Part shown: positions 48,270 to 58,491 of the stretch, one piece after another
How the letters are laid out: each line of letters starts with the position of its first letter
Numbering within the stretch: position 1 is the first letter of the stretch
Source of the DNA: Takashimella koratensis
Taxonomy: Eukaryota; Basidiomycota; Tremellomycetes; Trichosporonales; Tetragoniomycetaceae
DNA length: 64,000 nucleotides
Direction: 5' to 3'
NCBI GenBank assembly: GCA_003116875.1
Contig: BCKT01000016.1
Location: forward strand, 1 to 64,000
Translations under genes and position numbers: made by a program
Notes under the pieces: model-generated
The model's input: the letters and a program-made list of their open reading frames with translations, nothing else
Told to the model about the DNA's origin: nothing
Database searches by the model: none

Positions 48270-48780
48270 GGTGCTTGATTGCCTTTGGGTAGGGGGTTGG
48301 GCAAACGGAGAGGAGGTGGGTGGGGGAGGGAAGGGAAGTGGGTGAGGTATGACCTGGTAGATGGACGACGACGGGTGGGAGTCGTGAAGATAGGCAGAGG
48401 AAGGGGTCAGGCGACCAAGAGCGGATGAAGAAGTGGGTCAGAGAAGATTAGGTGGGGGTCTTTATGTATGTCATAGCATCCCTCGGAGGACCGTCAAGAC
48501 TCCATCGGCTCGTCCCGCACCGTCTCATTGGCGAGAAGATTTTTTTTTTCTTGTCTGCCTCTCTGCGAGCGTTTCCACAAACCAGGTCGCTCAGAGATAA
48601 GAGAATCTCTTGCTCCCGTCGTAGTGGCTTTGAGGAATGACGGCACTGGTTGGTCGGTTGGTTGGTTGGTTGGGCGGTCGCTTGGTCGGTGCCGTGCCGT
48701 GTGTCGGAGCGAGCAGCGGGAAAAAGGCCAAGCCCAATAGGAGAGGAGGAGGAGGGGGAGGAGAGGAAGAGGGGGGGGGG

Positions 48781-48940
48781 NNNNNNNNNNNNNNNNNNNN
48801 NNNNNNNNNNNNNNNNNNNNNNNNNNNNNNNNNNNNNNNNNNNNNNNNNNNNNNNNNNNNNNNNNNNNNNNNNNNNNNNNNNNNNNNNNNNNNNNNNNNN
48901 NNNNNNNNNNNNNNNNNNNNNNNNNNNNNNNNNNNNNNNN
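48781..48940. other. Assembly gap (160 N) within poly-G
   Basis: The N run is flanked by about ten G on the left and thirteen G on the right, so it replaces a G-homopolymer or G-rich repeat that could not be resolved. Confidence 0.95.
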
Positions 48941-50210
48941 GGGGGGGGGGGGGCGATCAAGCGAAGGAACGGTGAGAAGGGTCGGAGTGACCGGAGCGTA
49001 AAGAGATTGACCAACCACAGGTTCAGGACGGCTTGGTGTGGGTTCCCCTTTGCAGAGGAGACCTCGAGGGACCCATCCACAGACGAGGGGCAAGACGAGG
49101 GAAGCTTTTTTTTTCATTTTAACGAGAATGTGGCACCCGCGGTACTAGTGACGCTAACCTTTCACCAATCCTTATCGGACGAATCAGAGCGCGTCTTTTG
49201 AACAGGACCAGGGTTTGGAATTACTCTACACGCTCCGAGCAATGGAGAAATGGAGAAATGGAGAACTGGGTTGTGTGCGTTTTTCGCAGGTGTAACCGAG
49301 GGAAGGGAGAACTGACGCCATGGCTGACGCAATGAGGCTTGGGGCCAGAGGGACAAGGGAGGACAAGGGCAATGGACGGACACAAGGGAAGGGATCGTGA
49401 GAAAAGAAAACAAGACTGGGTGAAGTTGGGAGTTGAGTGAGGGGCGTAGGCTAGACCCTCGGTTGAGCCAATTGGGTTTGGGTTTCGGTGGAGATCAGCG
49501 ACAGGACCGGGGTTTTAGCGCCCTTCTCATTGGGTCAAAGGAGATAAGCCGACCTCTTTTCGACATTGCTCGGCTCTAGGCTCTACGCCCCGTCGCGATG
49601 GAGCGGGCAGAGTTTGGGAGGAGAGAGAGAGAAAGTGACCAAATGGGATGAACGAGCTTCGGTGGATCTGGATTTACGGAACCTCTTGCGTTACCGTCCC
49701 CGTCCCACCCCACCGCACTACCCACTACCCACCGCTTGCAACCAACGACCTACGACCTGCGACCTCAGCCTGCGCCGTTATCGCCCAGGCCATCTGAGCC
49801 AAGCGATCCGTTCCGAGAGCACGCAGCAAAGAGCGAAACAGGAGACAAAAGACAAGGCAAGGCACTGGCCTCGTCGCGCCCCGCACAGATTAGCGACGAT
49901 AGGTGGGCTGGTGGACTGGTGGACTGGTCTCGCTCCAACGCGAACGACACGGGGTATCGTCAACAACCACAGCCGTCAGATCTAAATCTCCCAGTGACGA
50001 CATCGCGACAATAACGTAGGAAAAAGAGTTTCGTGAGGTTAAAATTTCTCGCGTAATGCGACAACGACAAGCTTGAAAACGACAACAAGTCTTGCAGATC
50101 GACACGACAGCGGGGTATCAGCTAGTCAGTCACCTACTCCACCGCAACCTCGTCTTCTTCCCAGGGTCCCCTGGCAACCTCGCCGATCGCTGCTAGCTAT
50201 CTACCTAGTT

Positions 50211-50499
50211 CATTCAATTCCAAGATAGCGGTTCTGTCTCGGACGCCATCTCCACTGACTCGTGTATCGCTCGTCATATCTGCACTCTCTTTGGCTACTC
50301 GCTCCTCGCATATCGCCGCCTATAGCCTACCGCCTACCGCCCACAGCCTACCGCTTGACCAGCTATCATTGAGTTTCAAGATAACGGTCTTGTCTCGGAC
50401 GTCATTGCTCGCTCAACTAGCCCTCGTCATTCCACTTCCGAACTCTCGCTGCTCGCGTGAGCTTGTAGATTGGCCGGAAGCTCAGTCTCGGACGTCATT
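50211..50499 (+). repeat. Degenerate dispersed repeat with core GTCTCGGACG(T/C)CAT
   Basis: Copy 1 (about 50211-50254) and copy 2 (about 50367-50410) share around 44 bp with several substitutions, including CAAGATA-CGGT-TGTCTCGGACG-CAT. Copy 3 keeps only the core at 50485-50499. The ACGTCA in copies 2 and 3 is a CRE-like half-site. Confidence 0.6.
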
Positions 50500-50725
50500 T
50501 CGTTTCTATTAGCGGGTGAGTTTAACACCCCACCCCTGAAAGTCTGATATCTTGGTAGTCTGGTATCTGCTCTGTGACGGTATCAGGTAGACTGGTGACC
50601 ATCCCCTGAGTCAATTGGTCTGACGCCTCAGCGCCGCAGAACCCAGTAGCCGCGACGCCAGCTGCAGATTCCTCGCCCAACGCCTTACTGCGAACACACC
50701 TGGACCGTGCTCTGCCTCATTCACG

Positions 50726-51634
50726 ATGCGGTTACTCCTCGGTGGCAACGCACCCAGCTCGAGCTCTAGTAGCTCGAGCACATCCTCACTCCCTCGGATC
50801 CTCGTGATCAACCCCAACTCGACCGAGGTGAGTCCTGTCACCCTCTCCCCTCTCCATGTCCAACGTAATCCTCTCACATGCCTATTATACGTCCAGACAC
50901 TGACTTGAAAGGCATTCTCCCACTCGATGCGGGACCTATCGTGCGCCGGGGTTGCTCTCGATTTCTACACGGCGCCAGAAAAGGGACTCGCGAGTATTGA
51001 GGGGACAACAGATAGTGTCGTCTCCGCTGCCGAATGTTTGAGCGAATTGAGAACGGAGCTACACCGGTGGGATGGAGTGAGTCGAGAGCGTCCCTGCGGA
51101 TCGCTTTGTCTTCTTCACTAAGAGCGTTGTTGACCTACGCAGTTCGTCGTCGCATGCTTCTCCGCGCACCCGCTCACTTTCGCCCTGCGTGAACTCACGA
51201 CTTCCCCGGTTACCTCCATCCTCGAGTCCCCACTCCTCTTCGCATCCACCCTCGGCTCCCGAGTCGGGATCCTCACCACCTCTCCCCGCTGGGTCCCGTT
51301 GCTCACGCACGACCTGGCGCTCCTCCACCTCTCCTCCCACTGCTCAGGTGGGGTCGTCTCGTCCGGGCTTTCCGTACTTGACCTCGAGCACCTCCCGCCC
51401 GCCGAGGTCCGAAGCACACTAGGCCGCATCGCAAAGGAAGAATTAGTCGATAAGGGTACAGATGTGGTAGTCCTCGGCTGCGCGGGGATGGTGGGGTTAG
51501 ATCAGAGTGTGAAAGAGGCGTGTGGCGAAGGAGTGGTTGTTCTCGATCCGGTAAAATGTGGGATAGAGATGTGTGCGAGTTTGGTCAGGATGGGGCTAAA
51601 GACGAGTAAGAAGGGGATCTACGCCCAGCCATAG
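50726..51634 (+). CDS. DCG1: Asp/Glu/hydantoin racemase family protein (Dcg1-like)
   Basis: Cofactor-independent racemase fold with two catalytic cysteines. The start MRLLLGGNAPSSSSS precedes LPRILVINPNSTE, where an intron is spliced to AFSHSMRDLSCAG. Next is GLASIEGTTDSVVSAAE. The first catalytic Cys is in FVVACFSAHPLTFALRELT, directly after the second intron. The second is in DVVVLGCAGMVGLDQSVKEA. The C-terminus is IEMCASLVRMGLKTSKKGIY, then AQP. Three exons, about 245 residues, normal for the family. In yeast DCG1 lies in the allantoin (DAL) cluster. Here a possible allantoin/uracil-type permease is the head-to-head neighbour. The true substrate (hydantoin or an allantoin-related compound) is inference. 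Confidence 0.85.
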
Positions 51635-52054
51635 GACTAGGGAAGAAATGACGTCGACCCAGGAGTGATAGACGGGGAGGATATGCTTGAGGCATTTACT
51701 GGTGAAAGGAATGGATGGTTGACTGGGAAGCGAGTGGAAGCGAAAACGCTTCATGATAGAGACAGGGTATAGGATTCGGGCGCCGTGTACTTCCCTGCAT
51801 ATGGAGTGGGGCGTCTCATGTTTCAATGTAGATGTATACAAGGAGGTTACGAGCTCGCTACCGGTCGGCTTGTTGATCGTTGATGTACACCCCCTGTCAT
51901 GTCTATAAAAAGGCGAGGGACCTTGACCTCGACGCAACTCCCAATCCGCTCCAACCAACTTCAATCACTATCACTCTCACCACTTCCAATTCTGAACGAA
52001 CCCACTTATTGTAAGCCTAACCCTGGTCTTTCCCCGTGCTCACAGCCCAGCGCA
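51635..52054. other. Intergenic region, racemase 3' flank and promoter of small ORF
   Basis: Contains a TATA box at 51904-51911 followed by a CT/CA-rich start region and a short 5'-UTR intron (donor at 52011). Confidence 0.5.
51904..51911 (+). promoter_or_regulatory. TATA box (TATAAAAA)
   Basis: A perfect TATAAAAA lies 150 bp before the ATG of the small ORF at 52055, a spacing that suits a short leader with one intron. Such strong boxes are uncommon in this window. Confidence 0.55.
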
Positions 52055-52234
52055 ATGTGCATGCTCGGATACTGGATCTACAAGCGTTCGAAGAACGGCA
52101 GCAACGGCGCTCAGGAGAAGCACGAGCAACAGCAAGGCGGGTACGACCAGCCCGGTTACTCTCAGCCCAACGGGGCCGCCGTTGACTTTGCAAACCCCAA
52201 CGGACAGAAGACCTTCAATAGGGAACAAGTCTGA
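52055..52234 (+). CDS. Small hypothetical protein (59 aa)
   Basis: Not recognised as a known family. It starts MCMLGYWIYKRSKNGSNGAQ, continues with a Gln/Gly/Tyr-rich hydrophilic stretch (QQQGGYDQPGYSQP) and ends NPNGQKTFNREQV. The N-terminal Met-Cys and short hydrophobic patch could allow lipid attachment, but no transmembrane segment is present. Support for a real gene: a TATA box at 51904, a probable 35-40-nt intron in the leader (GTAAGC at 52011 to CAG at 52045 or 52050), and an AATAAA at 52409-52414. A spurious ORF is still possible. Confidence 0.5.
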   Translation: MCMLGYWIYKRSKNGSNGAQEKHEQQQGGYDQPGYSQPNGAAVDFANPNGQKTFNREQV

Positions 52235-53045
52235 CCCGTGTGATGATCGACGGGTGAGTGAATAAGTGTTGACCGACCAAGGGGAGCGAGACTGACGACT
52301 GGGCTCAGATTGATCCACCGAGAATGCGGAAGGGGAGGAGATGTAATAGAAAGTGCAGGGAGAGAAGGCGAGAAGGCGAGATAGAGAGATTGCGAGACTG
52401 CGAGATTGAATAAACGTCATGTACATTTGTCTTTGCTTTGAGATACGGGACGCAATCGACGGAAAGCCTCCCACATCTGACTCTCTGTCTGTGGTGGGGC
52501 CTGGGATGCGCCACGGGACGACTGGGTGGGTCGCCGCGGACGCCGAAGAACCTGCGCTAACGGAGAGTGGCGTCTGTCCGTTTGCTTCCGGACTGCCGAC
52601 TCCTGCCTTTGGCTCGTGGCGGCCTGCCCCGAGGCTCGCTTCCCTTTTCGCTTCCGGTTCCCACTAACCACAGACCACAAACCACTCCGGCCCCCGCCGA
52701 GCCTGCTGCTGCCATGTACAGTACTGGTCGAGACTAGACACGAGTCGCCCAGGCCAAGGCGATGCATGCGCAACTAGCGCACTGGAGGCAACGCATCAAT
52801 CTCACTGGTCGGTCGGACTTTGACCCGCCGAAAAAGCGCCTCGACCCGCCCAGGCAACTAAACGTCACTCGGTAGATAGTCACCGGCCAACTCGGTCACT
52901 GCCGCACTTGCCTCGCAACCAACCCACTCCCCTTCCCACTCCATCCTCCATATCATTCTCCATCCACCTCATATCCCCATCTACATCCCTCACCCCACAC
53001 CTATAGGCCCTCGCTGGCCACCTCACCACCCCCGCCCCCGTCGAC
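52235..53045. other. Intergenic region upstream of second Zn2Cys6 factor
   Basis: Carries the 3' flank of the small ORF with an AATAAA at 52409-52414, then a CT/CA-rich promoter of the next gene. No gene recognised. Confidence 0.45.
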
Positions 53046-56000
53046 ATGCCCGCCGCAGCAGATCAGCACCAAGGCGATCAAGAGCCCAAGAAAAAGCGTC
53101 GTGAGTAGTATACCCCTTTGTTACAACCCTCCTCGTACTCCAGCTCAAACCACTAGGTCAAAATGTCGCATGCGACTCGTGCAAGCTTCGCCGAATCAAA
53201 TGTGACCTCCTCACTCTTCTCTCCCCCGAGGACGCTGCCGGGTCCAGCTCGGGTTCGACTTCCCCTCCACCTCCACTCCACGTTCTCGTCTCCCGCAACC
53301 CCGATGTCATGTGCACCAACTGTATCAACAAGGGTCTGAAATGCACCACTAAACAAATCACCAACCCGGTCAAGCCGAACAAGGGCGGGAAGCGTATCGA
53401 GGAGGCTAGGAAAATGTTTGGGAGTGATGGAGCGCTTGGTAGACGACCAAGTGATGAGGACTCGCTACAGCATTCCGACATGGACGTTTCGATGGAGCAA
53501 CTGGAAGAAATCGACGAAGCTGCACCTTTCCAACCGTTTATCAACATCGAAGAGCCAACCGGCCTCACTCCTTTCCTACAACCCGAGTTCCTCGCCAACC
53601 TATCTCAAGATATCAACATCGACAATAACAACCAAGTGCCCATGCCGAACCCATCAGAAGCCAACCCTGCCTGGCCATGGCAAGACCCAGCGACCATCCT
53701 CGCTCAAGCGGCCCCTTTCGGTATGCCGGGGAACACCACTGCAGCCGCCCCTACCCCTGCGATGAGCGATTGGAACCCAAGCGGTCTGCCGTTCCAAGCT
53801 CCACTCCCTCAAAGCCAACTCGCAGCTCACATGATATGGTCCGAGGTCGCCAACCCGCCTCAGCCGCAGCAGCAACAACGATTACCCCTTCATAAGGAAC
53901 CCTTCATGATGAAGACTATCGGCAGGCAGCACCACACGCCCGGCTCGCCGCAATCTGAGATGGTATTTGACGCTCTGAAGGACAAATTTGTGCCTAGAAA
54001 CAAACCCAAAAACGACCGCCTCCGCCCCCAATTCGATCACTCTGGGTTTACCCAGAGCAGCACGCCTTCAAGCGGTCCCTCCGGAACCCCGATGACCATG
54101 GTCCTTGGTCACAAACCGTCAAACAGTCCTCCCATGGCGCTCGACAACCAGGCGCTATCCCGTAAACGGCAACGTTCCGACTCGGAAGAGCCTATCGAGA
54201 TTCTTCGCGAGGAACAAGATCCTTACGGGTTGTGGGCGGACGATGATAAGCTCGCGGTTAGGTGGACGCGACGAGACGAGGTGACGCAGCGACTCGCCGA
54301 CCGAGCGTTGGGTTACGAGCTTAGTCGTCACTTGGTCAAGGTGTACTTTCAAGCCGTCCACTTGAGTCTTCCCGTGAGTTATTGGCGGTACAAAGCTTAC
54401 AGGCAGGCTATCAGCCCGGAATCATTTTACATGGAATGGCAACGCTCTGGAGAACGATCGGATCGGATGCCTCCTGCTCAAGAAGTCTTGTGTGTTGTGA
54501 TCGAGGCTTGGGCTGCGAGGTATTCGGATAACCCAGTGGTGAGCCTAATGCGTCGACGAGAGCTCACCTCAGGTCCTCGGTCTTGACGAGTCGAAAGCGA
54601 TGACGGCGCCAAAAGTCATTGCCGAGGGTGGTCGAGTGAGTTTTCACAGCCGTCAGGCACTAATTTCAGTTCATTCCTGGGACACAAGCCCGTGCCCACT
54701 GGGGCCGAGCTCGACTCGATGTCTGCACGGCTCTTGTCGAGCGCGCTAGACGGCTGATCGACTACCACGGCATCCTCCGAAAGCCCTCTGTAACCGGTGT
54801 CCAAGCCCTCACCTTGTTCTCCCAGCTCCAACATTTAGCCGACTCGAAACACGATGCGACTGAACACGTCATGGAGAGTGAGTCTCGATATTTACTGCGC
54901 TAACGTGCAGCTCGAATGTTCCACTCGGTCATCATTGAACAAATGCGCGAACTCGAACTCATGTGGGACTCGGTTGGGACGATCCCGGTGGAACGGGGCG
55001 AGCTCCCGATCAGTGTCGGTCAGCTTCGGATGAAGCAGCGTAGGCTGTTCTGGACCATGATCGTGTCGGATGCCTTCTGGGCCGCTGGATCGGGTCAACA
55101 GCCCAAGATGTGAGTGGCGTGCAAGAGAGGAGCTAATCTCTAGCTCGGATGAGGACGTCGAGTCATCGGGAGCGTGGCTTTTGACAGTCGAGGAGAAGTT
55201 GCCACCGTCGACTTTCAAAACTCTAGCCGTGAGTAGGTCTTGGTGGTTGTGCTGACGTACAGTTCTTCATGTCATGCTACCACCGCCTCGCTGTTATTGG
55301 GCGAACTATTGCGCGAAAGCTCACCATCCCCGGCCGCCGACCTGGAGCCGTCGACGTGACCGAGTACTCGAACCGCTGTCGATCGATCTGGCGCGATATC
55401 GTAAGTGCTTTGGCGAAACTGGTGCTGATTGGAACAGAAAGACGTGTACCGATCGGTCAGCAATGACCTTGAAGAGCTCCTCAGTGCTTGTGATCATGAC
55501 CTGTTAGGCTTCTCGCCCCTTAGCGTGAGTCTTTTTGGTGAGACTTGGTGACCTATGCTGACTTTCAACAGTACATCAGTGAGTTTGCTAGGATGAATGA
55601 CCAAAAGTTTTAGCTAACCCCTGCAGTGAACTTGAGACAATCGTGCCCATTCCTTCTACTCTTGGTCCACCAATCAATCACTGAACAGCTCGAGTTCCGC
55701 AAAAACCTCAGCGCGGCGTTCATCTCGGACGACTCGAGAGGAAACGGCCAGTCGCCAGAGACTGCCAACCTGACCATGCTTGAGAGTTTGGAAAAGCAAA
55801 GCATTGATGGGATTTTGGCAATGGGCCGGTCGTCTACCCATATGATCAAGGCATTGAAACCCATCGGCATTATTCAAGGTAAGATATGATATCATAGCAT
55901 TACTGACTGTCAGCTGGTTCCGTGTTCATGCGAGTTCTTATCGCCACGACCCAGTTCTTGGCCGAGATCCCAACAAACGAGCAAGGCTACCCATCGTACA

Positions 56001-57610
56001 CTGTGGGTCTTGGTCGAGGAACGCCGCTAACTGTAGCCCGGTGGAAACGGTTGGACTTGGGAAACCAAGCAAGCAGAGGTTGGCCACTGCACCGATGCAT
56101 TGTATCAACTCGTGAGGCATCTTCCTAGACGTCGCTAACTTGTAGGGTTGGGCATGGGCGGATATTAGCGACGTCCTCGATGCCGTTATGGTCACGATGG
56201 AGCGGATGCAGCCGACCCCCGAAGCCTTGGAGGAGTGGACAAAGTCATCTGCTAATCGGGCACGCAACACTGTTGACCACGTCGCCAATCAACGACAGAA
56301 AGAGATTGACACGGATGGGCGAGTGCTCAAAGCGGCGCTCGCGTTCTGGCCCCCGACGTGAGTGAGTAACTCGGCAATAACTGACTTGCAGATCCGTGCC
56401 CGAACTCGTGGAGCAGTGGAAACACGGATCACCGCCTGTTTCTGGTCTGTCTCAGCTGGAAGGCGGTTTCGAAAAACCTGCTCAGCCCGAGGACCAACCA
56501 CCCCCAGCAAAGCACATGAGCTGGGACGGCTTCCAGCGCGCATTGGACGACATTCCAGGTCAATGGCCCAACAACGCGGAGCAACCGGGCCTCTCCGTCT
56601 TTGGAGCCGCAAAGCAGAGTGCTCACCTCGATGTCGCGTTGGACGCGATCACGGGACCGAACAACGAGCTCCATTCGGAGCTGGGCGAGCGAGTTCCCGC
56701 GGGTGGCAGGGAGATCGCGGGCATGCCGAGGTTCAAGCACCTGCCCAACGACGCAGCGGGCATGAGCGAAGTGCCCAAGCCCAGACCCGCTGCCACTGTC
56801 GTCCCCGAATCACAAACCCTCGCATCGGGTTATTTCCCAGGCTACGACGCGGTGACCGATTGGACCAAAGCATTTGTCAACAGCGATACCCCCGACTCTA
56901 CGGGGTCCACGACGATCGCAACAAACGGCAACGCCAGCAACACGGCTCCGGGATCGAGTCACTCCTCGCCACCCAACCCCAACCCTCAGCCCAACTTTGC
57001 CAACCTCGCGACCGCAGGGAACGGGCTCACCGACATGTTCCCGACCAATGTCCCCCCGATCCAGGGCGCCACCATCTCCGACGCCGCTTCGTTTGACTTT
57101 GAGAACCTCGTAAACCCGACCGACGGCACCGACGAGGCTAACGGTCGCAACCCCTCGGCGGATGAGCTCCTTGCGCAACTGAATATGCCTGGAAGCCAGA
57201 TCGACCCTTCCAACCTGCTCAACGCCTTTGAGGTGCTGGACCACATCTCAGCGGGCTCAGGCGGAATTCAATCCGGTAACCCTGCACAGGCTGGTCCACC
57301 GGATCCCACGATGCGTACAGTTAGTCCCGGAGCGCCGACCCCGCTTGGCGCGCGCACACCGTTCAACCCTTCCTTATTCTGGCAAATGGACGTTCCCGGT
57401 CGACAACAAATCGCGACAGGTGGAGTCGTCTCCCCTCTTGCGCAGATGCAGAACCGAGACCCGGGAGTGGCGCTGGCTGAATTGGAGAGTTTTATCCAAA
57501 CGCTCAATAGAGGTGGAGGAGTCGGAGGGGCGGAGATTCAAGGTATTGTAGGTCCTGGACCTGCGGGCCCGGATGGGCCCAAGGGTCCGAACGGTAGGCC
57601 TCTTTATTGA
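53046..57610 (+). CDS. Zn2Cys6 fungal transcription factor with stretched zinc cluster
   Basis: Nuclear regulator. Exon 1 (53046-53100, MPAAADQHQGDQEPKKKRR) is a basic leader. Exon 2 holds the zinc cluster: ACDSCKLRRIKCD, then a 36-residue Ser/Pro-rich loop, then CTNCINKGLKC. The usual spacing between the third and fourth Cys is 5-12. A basic GKRIEEARKMFG follows. The middle homology region starts at DPYGLWADDDKLAVRWTRRD and runs through ALGYELSRHLVKVYFQAVHL, QEVLCVVIEAWAARYSDNP and, after further introns, RMFHSVIIEQMRELELMWDS and LRMKQRRLFWTMIVSDAFWA. The C-terminal third (from about 56396) is Pro/Asn/Gly-rich, ending GPKGPNGRPLY. About ten introns; splice sites between 55450 and 56160 were only partly followed. 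Target genes unknown. Confidence 0.85.
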
Positions 57611-57763
57611 TAGATGGGAGTTTGTACAGAGGAAAAGAACGTTGTGAAGTAGATCATTATATTGGGTTTAATGTGGATCCGGACCATCAGGACTTGGCAG
57701 GCAGCAAAGTGGCATGCAATGTACGGTGTTCTGAAGTCAAATGTGGGGTACACCGTCTCCGCC

Positions 57764-58491
57764 TCACTCTTTCTTCTCCTTCCCGTCCTTGTCATCACCG
57801 TCCTTGTCGTCCTTCTTGGCACCATCCACGACTTTTTCCTTGATCGGGAGAGTCTGCGCGAGGAGTTCGTCCATCAGCGCCCCGACGTCCTTCTCCACCA
57901 TGTCGATGGTGATGGCCGCTGTTTTTAGGGGTACATGTCAGCGAGGCTTGATGAGTTTGGAGGTATATGTAGACCGGTCTGGGTCGCGGTATCGTGTAGG
58001 TGGACTCACGGAAGGGGGGTTCAACATGTCGAGCGAGGTGCTCGATCACCGGAGTGCGGCGCTTGACGATCCACTAGTGTCGAGTTAAGCCATGTGCACT
58101 TGATACCTCCGTATTGCCTCGAGACTCTATACCGCCCGTCTCTCGCCTTTTGACTCACCTTGCGCATCGACTCCTTGTCCTTGGGCCTCTCCCCTTCATC
58201 CATCTTATCATACTCCACCGCCATCACCCACAGACTCGCCGCGATCAAGTTGACTTCTTCCTCGGTATCCACAAAGACGTCACCAGGCATATCGATGAGC
58301 GCGTTGGCGCCTGGCGGGTTCGGAGTCTTGGTGAAGTGGTTGTGGAGAGGAGCGAGGGTGAAAGTGTGCGGCATGGTCTTGGGTTGGGATGGAGCTGAGG
58401 GAGAAGGGTTAGTGTAGGTAACGAGGAAGAGAAGGAGATCGGCAGGAAGGGGAGAAGTAGGGGCAGGGAGAGGAGGTAGTTACTTACCCAT
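57764..58491 (-). CDS. Hypothetical protein with Asp/Lys-rich tail
   Basis: Family not recognised. The best model starts with a 4-nt exon (ATGG at 58491-58488, donor GTAAGT), joined to GCTCCATCC to give MAPSQPKTMPHTFTLAPLHN. It continues HFTKTPNPPGANALIDMPGD, VFVDTEEEVNLIAASLWVMA and VEYDKMDEGERPKDKESMRK. Further splices add WIVKRRTPVIEHLARHVEPP and AITIDMVEKDVGALMDELLA. The tail ends with repeated KDD/KDG units and KEKKE before a TGA at 57764. The length is about 150 residues, soluble. An alternative start at MPHTF (58374) needs no micro-exon. Transcription converges with the Zn2Cys6 gene over about 150 bp. Confidence 0.7.

Larger units (their letters stand above)
48270..50725. promoter_or_regulatory. 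Divergent intergenic region, NCS1 permease (-) / racemase (+)
   Basis: A 2.45-kb head-to-head region. GATAAG-type motifs are at 48596-48601 (+), 49171-49176 (CTTATC, minus) and 49543-49548 (+). It also holds a 160-N gap in poly-G (48781-48940) and a degenerate three-copy repeat with the core GTCTCGGACGTCATT (50211-50499). No gene recognised. Confidence 0.45.
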
